Below, one piece after another: positions 9,532 through 19,000 of a stretch of DNA of 64,000 nt (the first letter of the stretch is position 1; the number at the start of each line of letters is the position of its first letter). The position numbers and the translations under genes are program-made. The notes under the pieces were generated by a model that was not told the DNA's origin, made no database searches, and was given only the letters and a program-made list of their open reading frames with translations. The stretch is from contig OZ253558.1 in NCBI GenBank assembly GCA_965262745.1, positions 62,001 through 126,000 on the forward strand. Direction: 5' to 3'. Source of the stretch: JAJECS01 sp965262745 (GTDB lineage Bacteria; Chloroflexota; UBA11872).

Positions 9532-9753
9532 GGTCCGTCGCCGGCCCGGAATCATCCACGCTTGCCTACGCTAGTCGCCACTGACTGCGCGCTGTGAACT
9601 CAGTCGGCTGTTCGCCGCCACGGCGAGGCCGTGTTTTGGACCGGCTCCTCTTTTCGCTGCGTCGCCGTTGGGATCCACTCGGCGGTCGCCGCTGTGGCGG
9701 GCCCGGTGCAGCCAGCGCATAGGCTTGCCTAGCGTCCGGCTTGGACCGTCGAC
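9532..9753 (+). repeat. Tail of HTH repeat unit copy 2, displaced by the IS
   Basis: GGTCCGTCGCCGGCCCGGAATC follows the IS right end and matches what follows the stop codon of the truncated HTH copy at 14131. Further similarity (CTGACTGCGCGCTGTGAACTCAGTCGG, with GTTCGCCGCCAC) extends to about 9640, then fades. Excising the IS with one CTAG joins this directly to the HTH gene at 8347. Confidence 0.7.
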
Positions 9754-10071
9754 CTACTCCGTCCGGACTTCATAGTGGACGGCAAGCCCCTCCCGCAGAC
9801 GCCGCGCGTAGAGGTGGCTGCCGCCCGGTGCGTCCGGCCGGCGCGTTACCCGGCCTTCGCCGGCGTCGCCCCATTTGCGGGCGGCGTCGTGGACCGCAGC
9901 AAACGGATTCGCGGCCCCGATCACAAGGAAGCGCACGCCATGCGGATCGCCCGGCGTGAACCGCCTGACGAAGTGGAGCGGCGGATCATCGGGGAAGACA
10001 ACATACCCGGGGAGCGAGCCCCACCAGTTGAAGAACTCGTCCCAGTTCTTGGGCTCATCCCGGCCCGTCAA
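9754..10071 (-). CDS. Hypothetical protein, 105 aa
   Basis: The frame encodes a compact, protein-like sequence (NWDEFFNWWGSLPGYVVFPD, then FVRRFTPGDPHGVRFLVIGAANPFAA) with aromatic residues and no low-complexity bias, unlike the shadow frames around it. I do not recognise the family; there is no signal peptide or membrane segment. The only available start is TTG 10071, with no obvious ribosome site, so the 5' end may be truncated by the repeat-rich DNA upstream. It lies between the HTH repeat unit tail and the RCC1-like fragment. Confidence 0.5.
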   Translation of the reverse strand: MTGRDEPKNWDEFFNWWGSLPGYVVFPDDPPLHFVRRFTPGDPHGVRFLVIGAANPFAAVHDAARKWGDAGEGRVTRRPDAPGGSHLYARRLREGLAVHYEVRTE

Positions 10072-10332
10072 AGGTGGCGGCCAGCTTCGGTGGTGGCTAG
10101 GGTCCGCGCGTAGCTCGCTTCCGCCCCAAGCACTCTTGACACCTCTTAGTGCCCTTCGGGTCGGCGGCGTGATCGGGATGGTACCCCACGCTTCGCCGTC
10201 GGTGGCTCAGACTTTCGCTGGCGGCTTACGGCAGGTGAGGTCGACGCCAGCCGTTGCAGGGCAGCTACTTCCCGAGATGCCAGAACAGGAGCAACAGGGA
10301 CAAGAAGGAGTTAGACGAACTGCGGGGAGATT

Positions 10333-10515
10333 GTGCTACTCGTCGCGTTGGTGGCCGCCGCGCTGCTGCTCGCTTGTGGTGATAGGGGGCGATCCAACGG
10401 CCTGATATGGACCTCCATTTGCACCGGTGCCAACCACGCCTGTGGCGTGCGGGCGGACGGCAGCGTTGCCTGCCGGGGGGCGAATCGCTGGGGCGAAGCC
10501 GACCCACCGGCGTGA
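10333..10515 (+). pseudogene. RCC1-repeat lipoprotein, N-terminal fragment
   Basis: A GTG start gives a lipoprotein signal (LVALVAAALLLACGD, cysteine at the lipobox) followed by one RCC1-type repeat, ICTGANHACGVRADGSVACR and then GANRWGEADPPA, before a TGA. Proteins of this type normally have many such repeats forming a beta-propeller exposed outside the cell, so 60 residues is only the beginning of one. Nothing downstream continues the repeat pattern. I read it as a decayed or recombined 5' remnant; a short secreted peptide cannot be excluded. Confidence 0.6.
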
Positions 10516-10629
10516 TTCTCCCAGTGCGGGCAGCGCGCGCGTGGGTGCCTCCGCGGCCGATCGCAAGTAGCGCGGGCTGTCAGCGGAGGCCAGGGATCGT
10601 GTGTAGCGCGCCACCATGTCCTCCCACAC

Positions 10630-10950
10630 CAGTTGCCACTGATTGCGAGCCGGGAACTCAGTAGGCTATTCGCCGCCACGTCGGGGCCGAATCTCAGAAT
10701 GACCTGACCGTGCGCCGCGTCGGCGCCCGGATCAGTTCGGCTTTGGCCGCCGTGCGCGACCTTGGTCGGAGAGGCGCTCGGAGGCGGCCCAAGCGTCACC
10801 GCGTACGTGTCCACCGGAAAAGTGTGACTCGCGCAAACGGCGTACAATTGACGGCGTATTGGGCGCAGATTTACCGAAAGAGCGACTACAAGCCTGCAGG
10901 GCTGACGCGGCCGGAAAGGCGGCGTCGCAAACCTGTTAGAGCGGAAATCC
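10630..10950 (+). repeat. Direct repeat, upstream copy (HTH-unit tail)
   Basis: About 320 bases align with 14170-14485 in the same orientation. Shared blocks include GGATCAGTTCGGC, the stretch GCGTGCGTGACCTTGGTC/GCGCGACCTTGGTCGGAGAGGC, TCACCGCG, and TACAAGCCTGCAGGGCTG. Similarity ends close to 10950, just before the tRNA-Gly fragment. Together with the copy after the exopeptidase gene it brackets 10951-14130. Confidence 0.7.
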
Positions 10951-10973
10951 GGGCGGGTTGTGGGCAGCGGCTC

Positions 10974-11018
10974 CTTCCAAGCTGGATGTCGCGGGTTCGA
11001 ATCCCGTCCCCCGCTCCA
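10974..11018 (+). other. tRNA-Gly(TCC) 3' fragment
   Basis: The sequence contains the anticodon loop CTTCCAA (anticodon TCC at 10976-10978), the 3' anticodon strand, a variable region, a perfect-looking T arm (GCGGG-TTCGAAT-CCCGT) and the acceptor strand CCCCCGCT followed by CCA. The 5' half is not a tRNA: the five bases before the loop do not pair with GCTGG, there is no D arm, and no GCGGGGG acceptor strand is present. It is therefore a 3' part of a tRNA gene, the kind of scar left at an integration (att) site, or a deleted pseudo-tRNA. Confidence 0.7.
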
Positions 11019-11203
11019 TACGAAACGCCTGCGCCAAGGATTCGCCGGTACTTTGCTGCCGGCGGACGGGAGCGTTCCACCCGCGTGCGCCGGGCTGCGA
11101 TGCATCTCCGGGAGCACCGAACGATCACGACCGGCCGCTGGCGACCTAAACTGGCGAACTGGCGAGAGGGCTTCGCCTGGATTCGCGGCTGAGGGTGGAT
11201 GCC

Positions 11204-13927
11204 ATGCGCGTGATCAAGCGGCTGGGCTTCGTGGTGTTGGTCGGCGCGCTTCTCGCGGTGCTCGTACCCGCCGTGCGCGCCCTCGAGTGCGAGGGCGTCC
11301 CCCTCGACGGCGGCTGCCTCTTCACCATCACCGGCGGCGACACCGACGACCCCGACGACGGGTTCGCCGTGACCAATGCCGACGACGTGCCCCTCTGGGA
11401 CTTCGCCCAAGAGCGCGACCTCCAGGCCATCGGCTATCCCATCAGCCAGCGCTGGGTCAACGGCCCCTTCACCCTCCAGGCCTTCCAGAAGGTCATCCTC
11501 CAGTGGGAGCCCGGCAAGCAGCGCATGAACTACTACAACACCCTCGACGTGCTGGCGAACCGCTACCCCGAGGTGGAGCTGCCCAACGTTCCCGCGCACC
11601 ACGTACTGGAAGCGGACCGGGAGGCGACCTTCGGCACCATCATCCGCAACCACCTGGCGCTGCTGGACCAGAACGCGGCCATCAAGGCGCGGTTCCTGGC
11701 CGAGCCCGACTGGCTCAACCTCTACGGCCTGCCGATCCGCTACGAGGAGCGGGAGGTCAACGGCCACCCGCAGGGATTGCAGATGCTGCGGGCGCAGCGG
11801 ACGGTGTTCGTGATCTGGAACGTGCCGGCGCCGGGGACGACGGTGGGCCGGGTGAACCTGCAGAACGTGCCGGACAAGGTGAAGAAGCTGAGCAACGTGA
11901 TCATCCCGGACGCGGCCAAAGTCCCGGTCGCGGGACTGGCCGCGGCCGTTGCGGCTCTCGGCACTTCCGACGTGGCGCAGTGGCCGACGTCGTGCGTGGC
12001 GTTGAGCGACATTGTGGAACGCCACCTTGGCAACGGCCACAAGGTGGGCATTTACGAGCGGGTATTTGGCGAGCAGGCGGAGGGCGCGTGCCAGCTCGAC
12101 CACCGCGAGCACGTATCCAGGGCGTTTACCTGGGCCCTGGCGGAATCGACGCCGCAAGGTCCTGGGACTGAAAGTTCATCCGCAGACCCTTCGCAGGAGG
12201 CGGGTGGATGGCCCGAAACGTGCGTGGAATTGAATGACATCGTTGAGAGCCACTTGGGGAATGACCCCAACGTCGGCATCTACCAGCGGACCTTTGGCGA
12301 GCACGCGGAGGCCGCCTGTCGCCAGGCTCGCGCTGACGACGTGCGCGCCGCCTTTGGATGGGCAGCGCCTTGCGATACACGGCAAACAGCAGTTGCGACA
12401 ACATTTTACGACCTTGCACAGGTGGAGTCCTCGGTGCGGATGGTGTTGGTCAGACTTCCGTGGCTGGCCTGCCACGTCTACCCGTGGCTGGCGGATGGCG
12501 TTTCGGGACACGACTTTCGGTGGCTTGAATCGCTCATGAATCTCGCGCGGATAAATGAGAGCTTTGCCATGGAGGTTGCAAGCTATCCATGGTTCACCGA
12601 CGGCGTCGATTCCTATCGAGAAGCCGAGTGGGGCGCGCTGCGAGATTTGACCAAAATCGCGGAGCAATATCCGGAGCTCCTCAGCGAAATCCGTGAGCTT
12701 TCGTGGATTACCGACCAAAGGCCCGACCCGACGTCCCAGGCGCTCTTGAGCCTAACGAGACTGGCCGAAAGTAGTGTTGAGCTAGCCATCCTTGCCGCAA
12801 CTTCGCCGTGGATGACCGACGGCGTTGCCAGACACGAGTCGGGGGCAATGAGTGCCTTAGGCGAACTAGCCAAGCAAGACCTCGTGCTGACGAGACAGCT
12901 ATTGGAATATACCCTTACACCCACTGTCTCGGCGATCGATGTACGTCTCCTAAGTACGATAGATCGCATGCGCACTTTTGACCCCCAGAGGTTTCATCTC
13001 CTCGCGCAGCAACCCTGGTACGTCGATGGCCTAGACGCCACCGAACGAGCTTTCATCGTTGGTATACCCGGGTTTGTGTCGGAGGAGTTCTTTCGGCATC
13101 CAGATAGTCGCTACTATCGATCGATAACAACGACACTTGCGCTAACTGGAGACGTCACGTTTTGGGCGTTCGACTTTCGGCCATTGCCGGAGGGAGAGGA
13201 TGTATTGGAGATGGCCGCCGAGGCCGCGCGAGAACTCGAGCGGTTCATGGGGGTTCCACTTCCGATCGATAGCATAATCTTTAGGTTCGTCGACTATGAG
13301 CATTCTTTTCTCGGGTTTTCTGCGGCATTGGTTAACCAAGATATCGTCGTGGTCCGGGATTCCTATCCCAACGTTGATAGGTCCAACACGCAGCATCGTA
13401 GGCTGGTCTATCACGAAATGGCTCACCACTATTTCAATCACTTGGGTCCGTACTATACACGAAACCATGCATCGCCAAATTGGCTCGACGAGGGCGGCGC
13501 TAATTTCATGGAAGCATATATTGATGACCGTTTCGGATTCCAGCCCTTGCGAGCCAGACTCGACCAAGTTGCAACATCGGCACGCAGTAACTGCATGGAA
13601 CGTGGGTTTGAGAACATCTTAAAGCTAACCGTACCTAGTCCTCCTGACCGGCAACGTTGGCAGTCTTGCCAATACATTCTTGGCGAGTACATGGTCTTGA
13701 GTCTGTATTTCGCAATTGGTGAACCCGGGCTCTCGGCGGCCTTACGGGAGGTGTACGTGACCGGGCACTTCTTCCATCCGTTTCCGCTAAGGCATTCACA
13801 GGGATATCCGTCGGACCTTCAGTTGTATCAGACCTTCCTCAAGCACACGCCGCCGGGCCGTGAGGATGCAGTCCGAGACGTGTACCGACGGATTCACGGC
13901 GGACCGTATATTCCGCCGGACAACTAG
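11204..13927 (+). CDS. Secreted zinc metallopeptidase-like exoprotein (907 aa)
   Basis: A signal peptide (VIKRLGFVVLVGALLAVLVP) leads into an uncharacterised domain of ~220 residues. Two copies of a ~45-residue repeat follow (WPTSCVALSDIVERHLGN and WPETCVELNDIVESHLGN), then a helical region with recurring PW-x-x-DG motifs. The C-terminal part has YHEMAHHYF near residue 738 and WLDEGGANFMEA about 30 residues later, the HExxH...E arrangement of gluzincin metallopeptidases. The likely location is the cell surface or outside. The start is ATG 11204 with GAGG nine bases upstream; GTG 11195 is possible. The first ~390 codons are GC-rich and the rest clearly less so, suggesting a composite gene. Direct repeats bracket it. 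Confidence 0.8.
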   Translation: MRVIKRLGFVVLVGALLAVLVPAVRALECEGVPLDGGCLFTITGGDTDDPDDGFAVTNADDVPLWDFAQERDLQAIGYPISQRWVNGPFTLQAFQKVILQWEPGKQRMNYYNTLDVLANRYPEVELPNVPAHHVLEADREATFGTIIRNHLALLDQNAAIKARFLAEPDWLNLYGLPIRYEEREVNGHPQGLQMLRAQRTVFVIWNVPAPGTTVGRVNLQNVPDKVKKLSNVIIPDAAKVPVAGLAAAVAALGTSDVAQWPTSCVALSDIVERHLGNGHKVGIYERVFGEQAEGACQLDHREHVSRAFTWALAESTPQGPGTESSSADPSQEAGGWPETCVELNDIVESHLGNDPNVGIYQRTFGEHAEAACRQARADDVRAAFGWAAPCDTRQTAVATTFYDLAQVESSVRMVLVRLPWLACHVYPWLADGVSGHDFRWLESLMNLARINESFAMEVASYPWFTDGVDSYREAEWGALRDLTKIAEQYPELLSEIRELSWITDQRPDPTSQALLSLTRLAESSVELAILAATSPWMTDGVARHESGAMSALGELAKQDLVLTRQLLEYTLTPTVSAIDVRLLSTIDRMRTFDPQRFHLLAQQPWYVDGLDATERAFIVGIPGFVSEEFFRHPDSRYYRSITTTLALTGDVTFWAFDFRPLPEGEDVLEMAAEAARELERFMGVPLPIDSIIFRFVDYEHSFLGFSAALVNQDIVVVRDSYPNVDRSNTQHRRLVYHEMAHHYFNHLGPYYTRNHASPNWLDEGGANFMEAYIDDRFGFQPLRARLDQVATSARSNCMERGFENILKLTVPSPPDRQRWQSCQYILGEYMVLSLYFAIGEPGLSAALREVYVTGHFFHPFPLRHSQGYPSDLQLYQTFLKHTPPGREDAVRDVYRRIHGGPYIPPDN

Positions 13928-13986
13928 AGTCGGCCGCAAGTGGCGAGATCGGGATTCTCCAAGCGGGGGTGGGAAGAGACGAGCAA

Positions 13987-14130
13987 ATGGGCAAGGACCG
14001 CTCGCACCTGTCGCGCGACTATCGACCGCGGGTTGTCACGGTTGTGACCGACGTGTTCATGAGCCTCACGGGCAGTGGCGGCCGCCGCGGCCGAAAGACG
14101 CCACCTCGCCGGGCATGTCGCGTTCACTAG
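13987..14130 (+). pseudogene. HTH repeat protein, copy 3, 5'-truncated
   Basis: Only the last 47 codons remain, starting at MGKDRSHLSRDYRPRVVTVV and ending before a TAG that, as in the other two copies, is followed by GGTCCGTCG. The sequence upstream of 13987 is not homologous to the missing part, so the unit was cut when it was joined to the end of the exopeptidase gene. It lacks half of the helix-turn-helix and is not expected to be functional. Confidence 0.75.
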
Positions 14131-14490
14131 GGTCCGTCGCTGGCCCGGCTTCTTCTCGGTTGCCCCGGGGCGATCGGCGCTGACTGCGCACGGAAACCTC
14201 AGTTGGCGACTCGCGACCACATCGGGGAAGTACCTCAGAACGACCTGATACTGCGGTGCGGCGCCGCCGGGATCAGTTCGGCCATAGCCGGCGTGCGTGA
14301 CCTTGGTCTGAGAGGCGGCTCGGAGGCGGTGCAGGCGTCACCGCGAAAGTGCCCACCGGCAAAGGTTAGCTCGCGCAATAGGCGTATAAATGCCTGCGTA
14401 TTGGAAGCAGATGTGATGGCAAAGTGGTTACAAGCCTGCAGGGCTGGGGTGGCCGGAAGAGCGGCCTCGCACGTTCGCTAGCGCGGAAAC
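14131..14490 (+). repeat. Direct repeat, downstream copy (HTH-unit tail)
   Basis: This is the counterpart of 10630-10950, here still attached to the HTH gene remnant. It aligns over the whole ~320 bases with scattered substitutions, ending near GCGGAAACC. No open reading frame is conserved between the two copies, and no tRNA or IS terminus is visible inside. Confidence 0.7.
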
Positions 14491-14660
14491 CGCAGGTCGG
14501 TCCGCGGGCCATAGCCGAACGACTGCTTGAATTGTTCGACAGTCTCGCCGCTTCGTTGATTCACTCGTTCCCGACCTCACGCTGCATCGCGGCATCCGCC
14601 TGCCTGCATGCAACGATCGGCCGAACCCGGGCGGCTATCCGAACCCGGTCCGAGTCGAAC

Positions 14661-15722
14661 TCAGGCGAACTCGCTCAGTCGCACGGTGCGGCCTTCCTCG
14701 CTGCTTCTGACGGCGGCGAAGGCGATCTTGATCGAGTTCAGGTTGTCGCGGCCGGAGGTCAGGGGCTCGCGGCCTTCCATTACCGCATGCATCATCTCGG
14801 CCATGCTGCCGCCAAAGGCGTCCGGGAACCACCGGCCCTCGATTGGAAAACGTACACGGCGGTCCGGCTCATCCTTGCGGGAGACCTCCACCCACTTCGG
14901 CGTACCCACGATCGAGCCTTCTACCCCATCCACATACCAGGTGTCGGAGTGCGCCGCCGGGCTGGGCACGATGTTGTCGAAGTGCTCCGTGCACAACAGG
15001 TCGCCGCCGTCGAAGTGCATGAGCAGCGAGTGGCACAGCGGTGAGACCGCGCGCTGACCCGGCACCAGCGCGGTCGCGCAACTCACGGCGTCGGGCGTAC
15101 GCCCGCTGAAGTAGCGAGCCAGATCGATGTAGTGGACGCCGTGGTCCAAGATATTGAAGTCCCGCAGGTGCCGCCACCAGCGGTCTGGATGGTCCTGCCA
15201 GGACCGCCGCACGTGGGCCACGCTGTAAAGCGGGCCGCAGACGCCGCGGTCGATCAGCACCTTGATCGCGCGATGGGCGGGCGCCCAACGCGCCTGCTGG
15301 TTGATCATCAGCGGCACACCCGCCCGCTCGGCGCTTTGGATCATCCGCTTGGCGGACGCCCAATCCATGGCGAACGGCTTCTGCGAGAAGATCGGCTTGC
15401 CCGCTGCCGCGATCTCGGGGAGAACCTCCGGTCGCACGTTGGCGTGCACGGCCAAGTCCACCACCTCGACCTCTGGATCGTCCAGCAGCACGGCCAGGTT
15501 CGTGCCGCCCCGTGGGATGCCCCAGCGGCCGCGAGTCGATTCGACCGCTTGGGGATCGACGTCCATGCAGGCGACCACTTCGTAGCCGAAGTTGCGGTAG
15601 GCAGGTAGGTGGGACGAATTGGCGATGGCACCGCAGCCCACGAGGCCGATCTTGAGCCGCCGCCCGGCCGGCGGCTTGGGGGAATAGTCTTCAGGCTTCA
15701 GGTCCAGCTCGTCGAGACGCAT
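14661..15722 (-). CDS. Gfo/Idh/MocA-family NAD(P)-dependent oxidoreductase
   Basis: The 353-aa protein has a Rossmann fold near residue 25 (KIGLVGCGAIANSSHLPAY), an acidic residue after beta-2 (ACMDVDP), and the family's catalytic motif, here QKPFAMD rather than the common EKP. The C-terminal part (RWWRHLRDFNILDHGVHYID) has the conserved D-x-x-x-H. Such enzymes oxidise or reduce sugars, inositols and related polyols in the cytoplasm; the substrate cannot be named. The length is normal and the start is ATG 15722. No operon partner is adjacent: a repeat lies after its 3' end and a gene-free stretch before it. Confidence 0.9.
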   Translation of the reverse strand: MRLDELDLKPEDYSPKPPAGRRLKIGLVGCGAIANSSHLPAYRNFGYEVVACMDVDPQAVESTRGRWGIPRGGTNLAVLLDDPEVEVVDLAVHANVRPEVLPEIAAAGKPIFSQKPFAMDWASAKRMIQSAERAGVPLMINQQARWAPAHRAIKVLIDRGVCGPLYSVAHVRRSWQDHPDRWWRHLRDFNILDHGVHYIDLARYFSGRTPDAVSCATALVPGQRAVSPLCHSLLMHFDGGDLLCTEHFDNIVPSPAAHSDTWYVDGVEGSIVGTPKWVEVSRKDEPDRRVRFPIEGRWFPDAFGGSMAEMMHAVMEGREPLTSGRDNLNSIKIAFAAVRSSEEGRTVRLSEFA

Positions 15723-16060
15723 ACCAAGCCACCGTCAGGTGCGGCACAACTCTGCGTACCTTGCCACGCCGGCGAGTAAGGCAGACACACGTGATATGGC
15801 AAGGACCGGTCAAGTCCACGGTCGCGGGAGGATCTGCCGTGATCGCGCGGGGCATGTGGCACGCGGAGCAGCGGCGGGACCCGATGCAACTTCGCCGAAG
15901 GCATGGACATGCGGTTTAGTCCTTCTTCAAACGACACGCAGCGCTGCCCGGGCGCCACCCTAGAGACGCGCGGATGGCCCGTGAGGCCATGCGACGCAGG
16001 AGCTCGGGCGTGAAAGGGTGTTTGCCTACCGATTCTGAGATGCCTACGCTGGCAGAGTGA
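15723..16060. other. Gene-free spacer between divergent genes
   Basis: I see no supported gene, tRNA or clear promoter here. The spacer separates the minus-strand oxidoreductase from the plus-strand FN3 exoprotein and must hold both promoters. Confidence 0.4.
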
Positions 16061-19000
16061 TTGTTGGCACCCGAACTTTGTGCTGAAGGTGAGGTTGGCG
16101 CCTGTGAGGGGCGGCCCAACAGTCTTGGGCCGAGGCAGCGCCGGCATCGCCCCGGACGGTCGGCGGCGCTGGCGGCGCTGGGCCTGCTGAGCGTGGCGGT
16201 CATCGGCGGTGAGGAGCCGGTGGGGGCGCAGGAGGCGGACAGCGCCGGAGTCGGCATCAGCCTCAGCGACCTGAGCGACTATCCCACGCACCTGACCGTG
16301 GACGGCTTCATGGTGGATCTGACCAATCTCACCGCGACCGAGGAATACCAGGTCACGGTGTCAAGCGACAGCGCCGGTCTGGGGATCGGCGGGTGCGGCA
16401 CGGCATTGCAGACGGAGACGGTGACGGGGGTGGCGGCGCGGGAGCTGCGGTTCCTGGTGTACGCCTGTGCGGTGGGTGAGGCGACGGTGACGGCGGAGGT
16501 GCGGCGGACGGGAGCCAGCAGCCCTGAGGCGTCGATCAGCCAGCGGCTGACGGTGGAGGCGATCCCCGAGAATGCGATTGGGGCCAGGGGGCAGCGGGTG
16601 CGGGCGCCGGCGGCGGGGGCGGTGCCGAAGGTGGGCACGCCCGGAAGCGTGCCGAATGCGTACTTCAGCCATAAGTATTTAACCTCGGTGCGCGCGAACT
16701 GGGGCATTCCGAGCGACGGGGGGACGCCGCTGACGGGCTTCGGGGTGCTGTTCTGGCAGGCGGGCAATCCGGACCATCCCGGCTATGCCAACCCGCTGGT
16801 GTTGGGATCCGATGTGCGGAGTCGTAACTTTCCCAACCTGCAGCCTGGCACGACCTACAACTTCCAGATCCACGCCTGCAACGGCCCGGACAGCTGCGGG
16901 ATCTGGACCGTGCCGATCGTGGAGGTGACGACATTGCCGACGGCCACGCCGACGCCGACGCCAACCCCAACGGCGGGGCCAGACCCCGTTGTGGCGGCCA
17001 CACCGGGGCCGGTGCGCGATCTGGAGATTACGGGTGTTGGGGACGGGAAGCTGACCGTGGACTGGGAGGCTCCCAATAATGTCGGCGTCCCGCCGGTGAC
17101 GCGATATCGGCTGCATCGCGCACAGCATTCCAGCGATACATGGACGAGTGTCCCGGACATCGCGGCCGCCACCACGCATGCCAGCGTCTCTGGGCTCACC
17201 AATGGCACCAAGTACGACGTGCGCGTCCAGGCCTGCAGTGGAGATGCCGGCGACGATTGCGGCGCATGGGTGGCGCCGGTCTGCGGTGTGCCGGGCACCA
17301 ACACCACCCCGGAGAATGTGGTCATTGCTAGCGTTGCCAGTGGGATTCGCAGTCTGAACGTGACCTGGGAAGCGCCGGACTGCGTCTCGAAGTTGACGCA
17401 CTACGCCGTGCAGACGACCGAAGACTCAACCGCGCCGTCCGGTCCGACGTGGCTTCCCGATGACGATGCCAAGAATGTCGTCGGCCAGACTTTCACACGC
17501 CTCGACCTTCTGGACGTTGGCACGACCTATTTGGTGCGGTTGAGAGCCTGCAACGCCAGCAACTGCAGCAGTTGGTCCACCGCAGAAAGCGGCACTCCCT
17601 CGGGCACCCCGTTGCCCGCGCCGCAGAACCTCGACGTGAAGCCGTTACCGCAGCGCAGGGCGCTCTTGACCTGGAGCACGATCGTGAACGCCACCCACTA
17701 TGTCGTGGAAGTGCAATTGCCGGGATCGAGTCAATGGGCACCTCCTGATCGCGGGATTCCAACGAGTGGCACGGTGACGAGACCCGATCCTGCCAGCCCG
17801 ATTCCCACGGAATACGAGATTGACCTAGATGCCGTGGTCTCGCTGGGTAAAGCGAAACGCGGTCTCGCGGACGAGTCGCATTTCAGATTCCAGGTGAAAG
17901 CCAGGTCTCCCAACTTTGCCGAGAGCCCCGCCAGCGAGACCGTCATCATCATCGACACGCCGATCGTCCGGGCCAATGGTGACAATCGCGATGCAAATAG
18001 AATGGCAAGAGACGGGAAGGTAGTTGTTACCTGGAAGCCAATTGAGCAGGTCATCTCCCGCTTCCCAGCCGGCGGCAGCTATCGTCCGCGCTATCGTCGA
18101 TCTGACGGCGATCATTCCAGTCTTAGCTGGACGCTTAGCGACTTCAGGGCGTACCAGACCGATAACGTTACCGTTGATGCGACAGAGGCAACGATCAGGC
18201 AGCTATTGCTCGAACAAGTATATGGTATCCAGCTCAATTACGATAGTGATGGATCCGGACCAGGGCCAATTGATGTCTTCTCGGCACGAGACGCCTACGT
18301 TTGGCCATCGCGTACGTCGCCAGCCGACGGCGACCGAGTAGCGAATATGCCCGCCGTCAATCGTCTTAATGACAGTACGTACACCTATCGTATTTGCACC
18401 GATACATTTGCCGCTATTGGCGAGACCCGGAAGGACGAATGGGTGCACCTCATCGACCACGCCTTTGATCGATGGGAAGAAATGTTGGCCGGTCTTGTCA
18501 CGATCACGCGTCTCGATAAAACCGCTAATCCGTGTGTGTCATATGATGAACTGGCATCACAATGGACTGAGATCATTAGGGAAAGATGGGCCGAAGTTAA
18601 AGCCGAAGTGAGATTGATGTATCCGCACTACAATGACGATCAGATCAGCGATCAGGTCAGGCCAATAGTAACAGCGTATATAGATCAGATAGTAGCATTC
18701 ATGCTCCCAGTGAGACCGATAGACAACCCCGATCACTGGCGAGAGCTATTCGAGTTTCGAACTCGCATCGGCCACACGATTGCTGCTGACAAGGTGATAA
18801 ATGAAATCAAGCTTTTCGATGACACACAGGGGGATATCAAGTATTTCATCGATCGGGTCGTGTTCTCAAATCTTGCGGAATCGCTCAGGCAGGGCTGCTG
18901 GCTAAATGAACGCGATTCGATTGAAGACAGCGATGTCCTGATGTGTACTGAATCGAATTGGTGGATTGTACCTCCACTCGAGAGGATATGGTCCAGTGAC

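Noticed and set aside
10886..12157. 423-codon minus-strand open frame
   Set aside because: It is antisense to the exopeptidase gene, which has a signal peptide and catalytic motif; no domain.
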